Source of the DNA: an uncultured Asticcacaulis sp.
GTDB taxonomy: Bacteria; Pseudomonadota; Alphaproteobacteria; Caulobacterales; Caulobacteraceae
Assembly (NCBI GenBank): GCA_946480125.1
Contig: CAMLIY010000173.1
Location: 1 to 6,604 of the forward strand
DNA length: 6,604 nt
Direction of reading: 5' to 3'
In this document: positions 1 through 5,454 of the stretch, one piece after another
Numbering within the stretch: position 1 is the first letter of the stretch
Layout of the letters: every line of letters starts with the position of its first letter
Program-made: the position numbers and the translations under genes
The notes under the pieces: model-generated
Database searches by the model: none
The model's input: the letters and a program-made list of their open reading frames with translations, nothing else
Told to the model about the DNA's origin: nothing

Positions 1-1
1 C

Positions 2-472
2 ATGTCGAAATGTGAAGACCGTCTGCGCGCCCTTGGCATCACCCTGCCCGTCCCGACCGCACCCGTCGCCAACTATGTGCCGTTCGTCCGCACCGGGAAT
101 CACGTCCATATTTCCGGGCAGTTGTCCAATGACGCCAGCGGCGGAATCAAGGGCACGGTCGGCGTCGATGTGACGCTTGAACAGGGTGTCGAGGCCGCCC
201 GTCTGTGCGCCATCAACCTGCTGGCGCAGATGAAGGCCGCCGCCGGCAATGATCTCGATAATGTCGTGCGGGTGATCAAGCTCAATGCCTTCGTCCAGGC
301 CGGACCGGAGTTCTATAATATCCCGCAGGTCATCAACGGCTGCTCCGATCTGATGGTGGCGGCGCTCGGCGATGCCGGCAAGCACGCCCGCTCGGCCGTC
401 GGCATGTACAAGATCCCCTTGGGCTTCGCCGTCGAGATCGACGCCTTTATCGAGGTCATGGACCGTCGATAG
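2..472 (+). CDS. RidA (YjgF/YER057c/UK114) family protein, non-canonical subgroup
   Basis: A 156-residue soluble protein of the RidA/YjgF fold, which forms trimers with ligand clefts between subunits. Visible family segments are the N-terminal ANYVPFVRTGN and HISGQL strand (about residues 23-41), the helix around EQGVEAARLCAINLL (60-74), the LDNVVRVIKLNAFV strand (85-98) and the C-terminal ARSAVG...VEIDAFIEV segment (129-152). In canonical RidA the C-terminal segment carries the Arg (Arg105 of E. coli) needed to hydrolyse 2-aminoacrylate and related enamines; by eye the equivalent position here is Lys137 (VGMYKIP). The gene therefore fits the Rid subgroups without proven imine deaminase activity, and its substrate is unknown. 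The ATG is the second to fourth base of the window, so no ribosome binding site can be seen; the start is accepted because family members of about 155 residues begin in the same way. The transporter gene starts 72 nt downstream on the same strand. Confidence 0.9.
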   Translation: MSKCEDRLRALGITLPVPTAPVANYVPFVRTGNHVHISGQLSNDASGGIKGTVGVDVTLEQGVEAARLCAINLLAQMKAAAGNDLDNVVRVIKLNAFVQAGPEFYNIPQVINGCSDLMVAALGDAGKHARSAVGMYKIPLGFAVEIDAFIEVMDRR

Positions 473-531
473 TCATATCCGGCTTTGCATTGACAAGTGG
501 CTGATCCGGTTGCAGTTTCAACCAACTGTAC

Positions 532-536
532 GGGAG
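532..536 (+). promoter_or_regulatory. Ribosome binding site (GGGAG) of the peptide transporter
   Basis: GGGAG lies 8 nt before the ATG at 545. The alternative in-frame GTG at 497 has no purine-rich sequence before it, and the 16 extra residues it would add do not resemble POT N-termini. The site therefore decides for the ATG at 545. Confidence 0.6.
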
Positions 537-544
537 ACGGCCAA

Positions 545-1909
545 ATGGTTATAGACGACGCCCATCCGCCGAAGGGCGAAAAATCCTTTCTCGGTCATCC
601 CTTCGGCCTGATCTATCTCGTCTTCGCCGAGGCCTTCGAGCGCTTTTCCTATTACGGCATGCGCGCCTTGCTGACGCTATATCTGGCGCAGCAATTGCTC
701 CTGCCCGGCCATATCGAAAAGGTCGCCGGCATGCCGGCCTTCCGCGCCTGGCTGGAAAACCTGTATGGTCCGCTGTCGGTGACGGGCCTCACCTCGGTCA
801 TTGTCGGTCTGTATGGCTTTACCTATCTGACGCCCCTGGCCGGCGGCTTTATCGCCGATCGCTGGCTGGGCCGGCGCACCACCATCACCATCGGCGCTCT
901 CATCATGGCGTTCGGCCATTTTCTTATGGCCTTCGAACAGTCTTTCCTGATCGCCCTGATTTGCATTCTGCTCGGCGTTGGCTGCTTCAAGGGCAATATT
1001 TCCAGCCAGGTCGGCGCGCTTTACGGCCCGAATGACGCCCGGCGCGGCACGGCCTTTCAAATCTTCTATCTGGTGTTCAACGGCGCCGTCATACTGGGGC
1101 CAATCATCTGCGGCTTTCTTGGCCAGGAGGTGGCGTGGCACTGGGGCTTTGGCGCCGCCGGGGTCAGTATGCTGCTGGGCCTGCTCGTTTATCTCAGCGG
1201 CCGCAAATGGCTGCCGGTTGAGGCGCCGCGTGGCAAGGCCGCGCGCGCCGAAGCTGTGCGCCTGACTCGGAACGACTGGATCAAGATCGTCCTGCTGCTG
1301 GTTCTGCTGCCTTTCATGGCGGCGTCTCTGGTGATGAACGAGCAGATTTTCAACAATTTCCTGACCTGGGCCAATGACAATGTCAGTTTCCGGCTATTGG
1401 GCCGTGACCTGCCCTCCAGCCTGTTCGTATCGCTGGACGCCACCATGTCAGTCTTCTTCCTGACCGCGTCCATCGCCTTCTGGAAATGGTGGTCCATCAA
1501 GCGCCGCGAGCCGGACGAAATGGCCAAGATCGCCGTTGCCGGCTTCTTCGCCGCCGCCGCACCTCTGGCCCTGGCCGCCGCCGCCCTGACGGTGACGCCT
1601 GGCCACAAGGCATCCTTGTGGTGGGTGATCCTGTTCGAGGTTTTCAACGATGTCGGATTCGCCAATCTGGTGCCGGTGGGCCTGGCCCTGTTCGCCCGCG
1701 CCGCACCGCCGCAGGTCAACGGCACCCTGATCGGCATATATATGCTGAGTTTCTTCGGCGCCGACATGATTTCCGGGGCGCTGGGGCAATATATGGCGCC
1801 ACTCGGCGCCACGAATTTCTGGCTGCTGCACGCGGCCATTGTCGGTGGCGCGGCGGTGGGCCTGTTTATCTGCTGGCGGCTGTTCGGAAAACGGTTATTA
1901 GCCACATAG
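545..1909 (+). CDS. POT/PTR2 family proton-coupled oligopeptide transporter (peptide MFS transporter)
   Basis: An inner-membrane major facilitator of the proton-dependent oligopeptide transporter family, expected to import di- or tripeptides with protons; 454 residues from the ATG at 545. Counting from that Met, the TM1 proton-coupling motif ExxER is Glu29, Glu32, Arg33 within EAFERFSYYGM. The PTR2 signature GGFIADRWLGRRTT lies at 100-113, an FKxN-type TM4 motif carries Lys149, and the second signature FQIFYLVFNGA at 171-181 deviates slightly from the usual N-x-G-[AS]. TM7 has Glu266 (NEQ) and TM10 has Glu365 followed by a VPVGLAL...RAAP segment. About twelve hydrophobic segments can be counted. 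The link between TM6 and TM7 is only about 26 residues, too short for the HA-HB helical hairpin usual in bacterial POTs, and the TM1-TM2 loop is long. Substrate specificity cannot be read from sequence; a drug- or nitrate-type cargo is a less likely alternative. Confidence 0.9.
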   Translation: MVIDDAHPPKGEKSFLGHPFGLIYLVFAEAFERFSYYGMRALLTLYLAQQLLLPGHIEKVAGMPAFRAWLENLYGPLSVTGLTSVIVGLYGFTYLTPLAGGFIADRWLGRRTTITIGALIMAFGHFLMAFEQSFLIALICILLGVGCFKGNISSQVGALYGPNDARRGTAFQIFYLVFNGAVILGPIICGFLGQEVAWHWGFGAAGVSMLLGLLVYLSGRKWLPVEAPRGKAARAEAVRLTRNDWIKIVLLLVLLPFMAASLVMNEQIFNNFLTWANDNVSFRLLGRDLPSSLFVSLDATMSVFFLTASIAFWKWWSIKRREPDEMAKIAVAGFFAAAAPLALAAAALTVTPGHKASLWWVILFEVFNDVGFANLVPVGLALFARAAPPQVNGTLIGIYMLSFFGADMISGALGQYMAPLGATNFWLLHAAIVGGAAVGLFICWRLFGKRLLAT

Positions 1910-1960
1910 AAAAATGGCGCTCCCGCTCAGGAAAGTTGTAGGTTTTGACCGGATTGCCCT

Positions 1961-1966
1961 TATATT
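1961..1966 (+). promoter_or_regulatory. Candidate -10 element (TATATT) for a leaderless COG3146 transcript
   Basis: TATATT ends 6 nt before the ATG at 1973, so if its last base is position -7 the transcript would start on the A of that ATG. The 5 matches to the TANAWC half of the Caulobacter housekeeping -10 are visible. A TTGACC at 1945-1950 resembles a -35 but is only 10 nt upstream, shorter than normal; TTGTAG at 1936-1941 gives a 19-nt spacer. The -35 is therefore unresolved and the call is tentative. Confidence 0.3.
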
Positions 1967-1972
1967 CTCCGC

Positions 1973-3112
1973 ATGATTTCTTCTATGACACTCAAGCTGC
2001 ATAACCGGATAGCCGATATTGGCGAAAGCGCCTGGAATGGGCTAAGAGACGACAATAACCCCTTCACATCCTTTGCTTATCTGGATGCGCTTGAAGCGAC
2101 GGGATGCGTTGATCAGGCCAGTGGCTGGCAGCCGGTGCACCTGTCACTCAGCGATGAAAACGGTGCCGTTCGCGGTGTCATGCCGCTCTATGTCAAATAC
2201 CATTCGATGGGCGAATATGTCTTCGATCAGTCTTGGGCGCGGGCCTATGAACAGGCCGGTGGCGACTATTATCCCAAGCTACAGGGCGCAATTCCCTTCA
2301 CGCCGGTGACGGGCAGCCGCCTGATCTCGCCCGATCCGGAGGTGCGGCAGGCCCTGGCTCGGGCGGCGATATCGCTTTGCGACAGTAATAAATTGTCCTC
2401 CCTGCACATCACCTTCCCGCGTGAAGATGAGTGGGCGATGATGGGCGAAATGGGTATGTTGCAACGCCAGGATCAGCAGTTCTGGTGGGATAATGCCGGC
2501 TATCAGTCGTTCGATGATTTCCTGGCGCAACTGTCTTCCAATCGCCGCAAGGTGATCCGGCGCGAGCGGCGCGACGTGCAGGAAAGGGTTGATCTGCGCT
2601 GGCATGTCGGAGACGAGATCACCGAAACCCATCTTGACCAGATGTACGCCTTTATCGAAAGCACCTATGACCGCAAATGGGGTTCGCCTTATCTGACGCG
2701 GGCATTTTTCAGCCGTATCCGCGACACCCTGCGCGACCAACTGGCCCTGGTCTTCGCCTATGAAGGTAATGAGGCCGTGGCTGGGGCTATAAATTTCATC
2801 GGCGACGATACGCTTTATGGCCGCCAATGGGGGACGCTGGTTGATGTACCCTTCCTGCATTTTGAGGTCTGCTACTATCAGGCCATCGACTTCGCCATTG
2901 CCCGCGGACTGAAACGCGTCGAGGCTGGCACGCAGGGCGAGCACAAGCTGTCACGCGGCTATCTGCCCAACAGCGTCTATTCGGCCCATTATATCCGCGA
3001 CAAACGCCTGCGTGCGCCGGTGGAGGCTTATCTTGCCCGCGAACGAGAGGCCGTCGTTGAGCAAATGCATATGTTGGCCGAGGAAGCCTCGCCTTTCAAG
3101 AAAGAGGGATGA
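1973..3112 (+). CDS. COG3146 / DUF482 FemAB-like GNAT-fold acyltransferase, cytoplasmic
   Basis: A 379-residue protein of the COG3146 family (Pfam FemAB_like/DUF482), annotated elsewhere as a peptidoglycan biosynthesis/recognition or GNAT-family protein; its reaction and substrate have not been established to my knowledge. Family hallmarks are all visible: NPFTSFAYLDALEATG (29-44), GWQPVHL (51-57), YPKLQGAIPFTPVTGSRLIS (100-119), a basic stretch SNRRKVIRRERRD (189-201), YGRQWGTLVDVPFLHFEVCY (282-301) and EAGTQGEHKLSRGYLP (317-332). There is no signal peptide or membrane segment. Two starts are possible: ATG at 1973, or ATG at 1985 (Met5), which gives an N-terminus MTLKLHN closer to relatives. 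Neither has a Shine-Dalgarno; the first is kept because a -10-like element is spaced for a leaderless start there. The transporter stops 63 nt upstream. By FemAB analogy it may transfer an amino acid or acyl group to a cell-envelope precursor, but that is inference. Confidence 0.88.
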   Translation: MISSMTLKLHNRIADIGESAWNGLRDDNNPFTSFAYLDALEATGCVDQASGWQPVHLSLSDENGAVRGVMPLYVKYHSMGEYVFDQSWARAYEQAGGDYYPKLQGAIPFTPVTGSRLISPDPEVRQALARAAISLCDSNKLSSLHITFPREDEWAMMGEMGMLQRQDQQFWWDNAGYQSFDDFLAQLSSNRRKVIRRERRDVQERVDLRWHVGDEITETHLDQMYAFIESTYDRKWGSPYLTRAFFSRIRDTLRDQLALVFAYEGNEAVAGAINFIGDDTLYGRQWGTLVDVPFLHFEVCYYQAIDFAIARGLKRVEAGTQGEHKLSRGYLPNSVYSAHYIRDKRLRAPVEAYLAREREAVVEQMHMLAEEASPFKKEG

Positions 3113-3139
3113 AATGCAGCAGCCATGGGTTGGCCTGAG

Positions 3140-3150
3140 ATAGTTTGAAA
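3140..3150 (+). repeat. 11-bp direct repeat, copy 1 (ATAGTTTGAAA)
   Basis: ATAGTTTGAAA occurs here and again at 3305-3315, exact over 11 bp with the flanking bases different. The two copies start 165 bp apart, a multiple of three. It could be a small duplication or insertion footprint, a pair of regulatory sites, or chance. Confidence 0.4.
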
Positions 3151-3255
3151 GCTTGTGCTTGCGGTGAAGGCTGTAAGTGTTGTTAACCGGCATGGTCAGC
3201 AGCGGTACGTCCGACGTGCGCGTAGCCGTTTCGCAAGCTTCTTTTGTGGGTGGAC

Positions 3256-3288
3256 CTGTGACGCCTTTAAACTCCGAATCCGTCACAG
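3256..3288. repeat. Inverted repeat CTGTGACG - 17 nt - CGTCACAG
   Basis: A perfect 8-bp inverted repeat (3256-3263 with 3281-3288) separated by 17 nt. It could form a stem-loop in either strand's RNA, or serve as a two-fold protein-binding site. No T-tract follows, so it is not an intrinsic terminator. Confidence 0.4.
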
Positions 3289-3304
3289 TAATATCGATAT
3301 ACCA

Positions 3305-3315
3305 ATAGTTTGAAA
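3305..3315 (+). repeat. 11-bp direct repeat, copy 2 (ATAGTTTGAAA)
   Basis: Exact second copy of the 11-mer at 3140-3150. It lies directly after the palindrome ATATCGATAT (3291-3300). Confidence 0.4.
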
Positions 3316-3496
3316 CGATTGGATTGTTATGCAGATTGTGAAGCGCTGAGATCTAGCGTTTGTTTATGCCTACAGCGGCAATTGTGCCTTCAATGCCGTC
3401 GACACAACTTCCGGAAATTATCTCGTGGCAGATAGACAGGTCTTGCGGATCACCGGAGCGAAAAGAACCTATTTATCGGCTAGTTTTTCACGCCGG

Positions 3497-3516
3497 ACCG
3501 GATAGCCGCATCCGGT
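3497..3516. repeat. Inverted repeat ACCGGAT - 6 nt - ATCCGGT
   Basis: A perfect 7-bp stem with the 6-nt loop AGCCGC, about 75 bp before the DUF962 start. The bases after it on the plus strand (TAAGG) and on the minus strand (CCGGC) are not T-rich, so a rho-independent terminator is unlikely. It may be an operator or an RNA hairpin. Confidence 0.4.
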
Positions 3517-3577
3517 TAAGGCACAGTCAATAATCTCTTCTGAATGCACCTGTTCGTCATTTGTGTTAAAGTCGCTT

Positions 3578-3584
3578 AAAAGGG
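3578..3584 (+). promoter_or_regulatory. Ribosome binding site (AAAAGGG) of the DUF962 gene
   Basis: AAAAGGG ends 8 nt before the ATG at 3593 and lies inside the extension that an upstream in-frame GTG (3563) would give. This favours the ATG at 3593, as does the family N-terminus. Confidence 0.5.
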
Positions 3585-3592
3585 CCGAAACC

Positions 3593-3928
3593 ATGACAGA
3601 GCGTTACAAAACCTATTCCGCCTTTTTCGACTTTTACCTCAGCGAGCATAGTCTGCCAGCGACGCGGGCCGTGCATTATCTCGGCTCGACTTTCGGAATC
3701 ATCGCGCTGCTGCTAACTATCGCCACACGTAATCCATTATGGATATTTGCCGGTCTTATTGCCGGCTATGGCTGCGTTTGGATCGGGCATTTCTTTATTG
3801 AACATAACCGCCCGGCGACCTTCAAATATCCGCTATGGTCCTTCGCCGGCGATTACCTTATGTTTTTCCTGTGGCTGACCGGCCGCTTAAACAAGCGCCA
3901 GGCACTCGCCCTTTCCCGTCAACCGTAA
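3593..3928 (+). CDS. DUF962 / Mpo1-like small integral membrane protein
   Basis: A 111-residue membrane protein of the DUF962 family (Pfam PF06127). Counting from Met1 at 3593, the visible signatures are the N-terminal YSAFFDFYLSEH (8-19), AVHYLGS (26-32), GHFFIEHNRPATFKYPLWS (65-83) and GDYLMFF (86-92). Hydrophobic segments lie at about 33-46, 49-65 and 83-97. His19, His28, His66 and His71 match the conserved histidines of the family. The yeast relative Mpo1 is an iron-dependent dioxygenase that shortens 2-hydroxy fatty acids by alpha-oxidation in the ER; bacterial members are mostly uncharacterised, so lipid chemistry here is only an inference. The length is normal for a bacterial member. 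The gene stands alone after a long gap, and its last 10 bases overlap the 3' end of the convergent sulfotransferase gene. Confidence 0.88.
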   Translation: MTERYKTYSAFFDFYLSEHSLPATRAVHYLGSTFGIIALLLTIATRNPLWIFAGLIAGYGCVWIGHFFIEHNRPATFKYPLWSFAGDYLMFFLWLTGRLNKRQALALSRQP

Positions 3929-5379
3929 TAGGCTTTGACGAATGTCTGCTTCGCCTCGCCATAAACCTCGGCGGCGCCAATACGATCGGTAGTAATCGGC
4001 GCCCGCACCTGCGCTACACTGGCCGTCATGACAGACCCTGCTCGATCATGTGGGGTAAAAACCTCAGCCTCCTCTTTCAGTCCAAGGTGAGCGAGAATTC
4101 GGCGCGTCCAGGTTTCCGGCTCGGTAACCAGTGGCTCATAAGGCACGGTCAGGATACGGTTCGGGAATATGGCCGTCCAGTGGGCGTACAGTTCATCTTC
4201 AATACGCATATAGTTGGCTATGTCGGTCATGGACCATGACCAGGGCAAGGTATTCCGGAAGTGCGTCCGGAAGATCGAAATCGCATTGTCTTCCGGCTTG
4301 CGGCGCAACCAGATCATCCTTGCCTTTGGGAAGCTGTGCATCAGCAATCCAAGCAGGCGTGACTGATTCAGTGACTTATCGACAATGCGCTTGCCGGGAC
4401 CGAACTGTTGCGTGAGTATATCGAGATAGGCTCCGGCCAGCCCCCCCCAGGGATCGACCGTATGAACCGCATGCTGGTAGGCCATGGCGCCGGCGAAGGA
4501 AAAGTCTCCGCCCTGACGGAACAGAGTACGGCCAAGATTGGTTTCGCCACCACTTATCACCTCAGAATGGCTGGCCAGTATCTGTTCGACCAGGGTCGTT
4601 CCTGAGCGTGGCAATCCATTGACAAAAATGAGACGTTCGTCACTGCAATGGGAAGGGGCCAGGTGCTTCATAGCATCGGGCGTATAGTCCTGAATGATTT
4701 TATCCGCTGTCGCACGCCACAGTGGACCATCATAAGGTTGGGCCGCGCGCATGGCACTGGCGCCCGCGCTGTAGGCTTCCCAGGCCCTGGTTATGTCGCC
4801 AGCGTCATGATAGGCCTTACCCAGGGCATAGAGAAAGGTCGACTTGATTTCAGGCGGCTTGGTGTTCATTTCACTGCGGGCGACTTCAAGCAATGAGATA
4901 TCGGGATCTCCCGGCTGGAAAGTCTTTATGGCTGCCAGACCGTGCCAGGTCTGCGCAATCATGGGCGCCTTTACCAAGGCACGGCGGAAATGCTTTTTCG
5001 CGGCGTCGAACTCACCGCGCTCGCTGGCAACCATGCCAAGAAAATGCTGCACCTGCGGATGCGCCTGAATCTCAGTGGGTAAGGCGTTGATTATCTGCAA
5101 GGACGTCTCGGACCGGCCGTAACGCGACAGCACCTGGGCATAGGCCAGAAGGGCATCAAGGGTTTGCGGCGCTGTCTGAGCGAGCCGGCGCATAGCCTCC
5201 AGTTGTATGCCCTTTTCACCTATGGTCTCGGCCAGATTAGCCACGCTGCGCCAGCGTTCTCCGCTTTCAGGTCCCTCGGCGAGGTCCTGGCGCAGTAAGG
5301 CGACCGCCTTCTGCCTATCCATTGCCTTTAGAGCTTCGAGGGCCTGAATGGCGAGCGGCGCCGGGGTAAGGTAAGTCAT
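3919..5379 (-). CDS. TPR-domain sulfotransferase (PAPS-dependent)
   Basis: A 486-residue cytoplasmic protein with an N-terminal tetratricopeptide region (about 1-240; the clearest repeat is 107-140, another 178-211) and a C-terminal sulfotransferase domain (about 248-486). The 5'-phosphosulfate loop for PAPS is GLPRSGTTLVEQIL (255-268), followed by ASHSEVISGGET (269-280), which resembles the tyrosylprotein sulfotransferase segment with a catalytic Glu; Glu279 is the likely counterpart. The 3'-phosphate region is IWLRRKPEDNAISIFR (356-371). TASVAQVRAPI (452-462) is typical of TPR-sulfotransferases, but the GRW usually seen shortly after it reads GAA here (468-470). It probably moves sulfate from PAPS to a sugar, lipid or protein, with the TPRs presenting the acceptor; the acceptor is unknown. 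The start has AGGA 5 nt upstream (5385-5388). It lies 75 nt after ATP12 in the same direction. A run of eight G in the coding strand falls at Trp311-Gly313. Confidence 0.88.
   Translation of the reverse strand: MTYLTPAPLAIQALEALKAMDRQKAVALLRQDLAEGPESGERWRSVANLAETIGEKGIQLEAMRRLAQTAPQTLDALLAYAQVLSRYGRSETSLQIINALPTEIQAHPQVQHFLGMVASERGEFDAAKKHFRRALVKAPMIAQTWHGLAAIKTFQPGDPDISLLEVARSEMNTKPPEIKSTFLYALGKAYHDAGDITRAWEAYSAGASAMRAAQPYDGPLWRATADKIIQDYTPDAMKHLAPSHCSDERLIFVNGLPRSGTTLVEQILASHSEVISGGETNLGRTLFRQGGDFSFAGAMAYQHAVHTVDPWGGLAGAYLDILTQQFGPGKRIVDKSLNQSRLLGLLMHSFPKARMIWLRRKPEDNAISIFRTHFRNTLPWSWSMTDIANYMRIEDELYAHWTAIFPNRILTVPYEPLVTEPETWTRRILAHLGLKEEAEVFTPHDRAGSVMTASVAQVRAPITTDRIGAAEVYGEAKQTFVKAYYG
4441..4448 (-). 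repeat. G8 homopolymer inside the sulfotransferase gene
   Basis: Eight C on the plus strand, thus eight G in the coding strand, spanning the codons TGG GGG GGG (Trp311-Gly312-Gly313). Loss or gain of one base would frameshift the gene ahead of the 3'-phosphate-binding region. The frame is intact as given. Confidence 0.7.
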
Positions 5380-5423
5380 AATTTTCCTGCTAATGGGCCA
5401 TGAAGGGCCGATAGCACCTCACT

Positions 5424-5449
5424 TTTGTAGAGGAAATGCAATTTGTCAA
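5424..5449 (-). promoter_or_regulatory. Candidate housekeeping promoter for the sulfotransferase
   Basis: On the minus strand TTGACA (5449-5444) is followed, after 12 nt, by TCTACAAA (5431-5424). This resembles the Caulobacter housekeeping pattern TTGACGS, 10-14 nt, GCTANAWC: taking the -35 as the 7-mer TTGACAA leaves 11 nt. Transcription would begin near 5417, giving a leader of about 38 nt before the ATG at 5379. By E. coli standards the 14-nt spacer between hexamers is short. Confidence 0.35.
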
Positions 5450-5454
5450 AGATT

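Larger units (their letters stand above)
3113..3592. other. Gene-poor gap between the COG3146 and DUF962 genes
   Basis: About 480 bases, visibly more AT-rich than the flanks, with no gene I can support. It contains an 11-bp direct repeat, three inverted repeats (3157-3163 with 3232-3238; 3256-3263 with 3281-3288; 3497-3503 with 3510-3516) and a 10-bp palindrome ATATCGATAT at 3291-3300. None of the inverted repeats is followed by a T-tract, so I see no intrinsic terminator for the upstream gene. On the minus strand a chain of open frames runs through the gap: a 41-codon ORF from ATG 3594 to a stop at 3469-3471, then in another frame an open stretch 3472-3356, a TAG at 3353-3355, and a further open stretch in that same frame continuing into the COG3146 gene. 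This could be a decayed small gene or chance. No convincing promoter for the DUF962 gene was recognised. Confidence 0.5.

Noticed and set aside
490..523. TTGACA at 490-495 and small inverted repeat GGTTG-6 nt-CAACC (508-523) before the transporter
   Set aside because: No acceptable -10 was found at normal spacing from TTGACA, and a 5-bp stem without a T-tract is too weak to call a terminator or operator.
497..544. Upstream GTG start for the transporter
   Set aside because: There is no Shine-Dalgarno before 497, the extra 16 residues are unlike POT N-termini, and GGGAG at 532-536 is correctly placed for the ATG at 545.
1189..1905. 238-codon open frame on the minus strand
   Set aside because: It is antisense to the transporter; the Arg/Ala/Pro/Ser-rich product shows no domain and the transporter motifs on the other strand are clear.
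2279..2944. 221-codon open frame on the minus strand
   Set aside because: It is antisense to the conserved core of the COG3146 gene with no recognisable motif.
3348..3505. Plus-strand open stretch in the gap reading VYAYSGNCAFNAVD and onward to a TAG
   Set aside because: It has no start codon or ribosome binding site, is bounded by a TGA just upstream, and is the codon-aligned antisense of the minus-strand chain; I cannot support it as a gene.
3563..3592. Upstream GTG start for the DUF962 protein
   Set aside because: The extension is not family-like, and AAAAGGG inside it serves the ATG at 3593.
3884..3897. Hairpin CGCTT-AAAC-AAGCG near the end of the DUF962 gene as a terminator
   Set aside because: The 5-bp stem lies inside the coding region and is followed by CCAGG, not by a T-tract.
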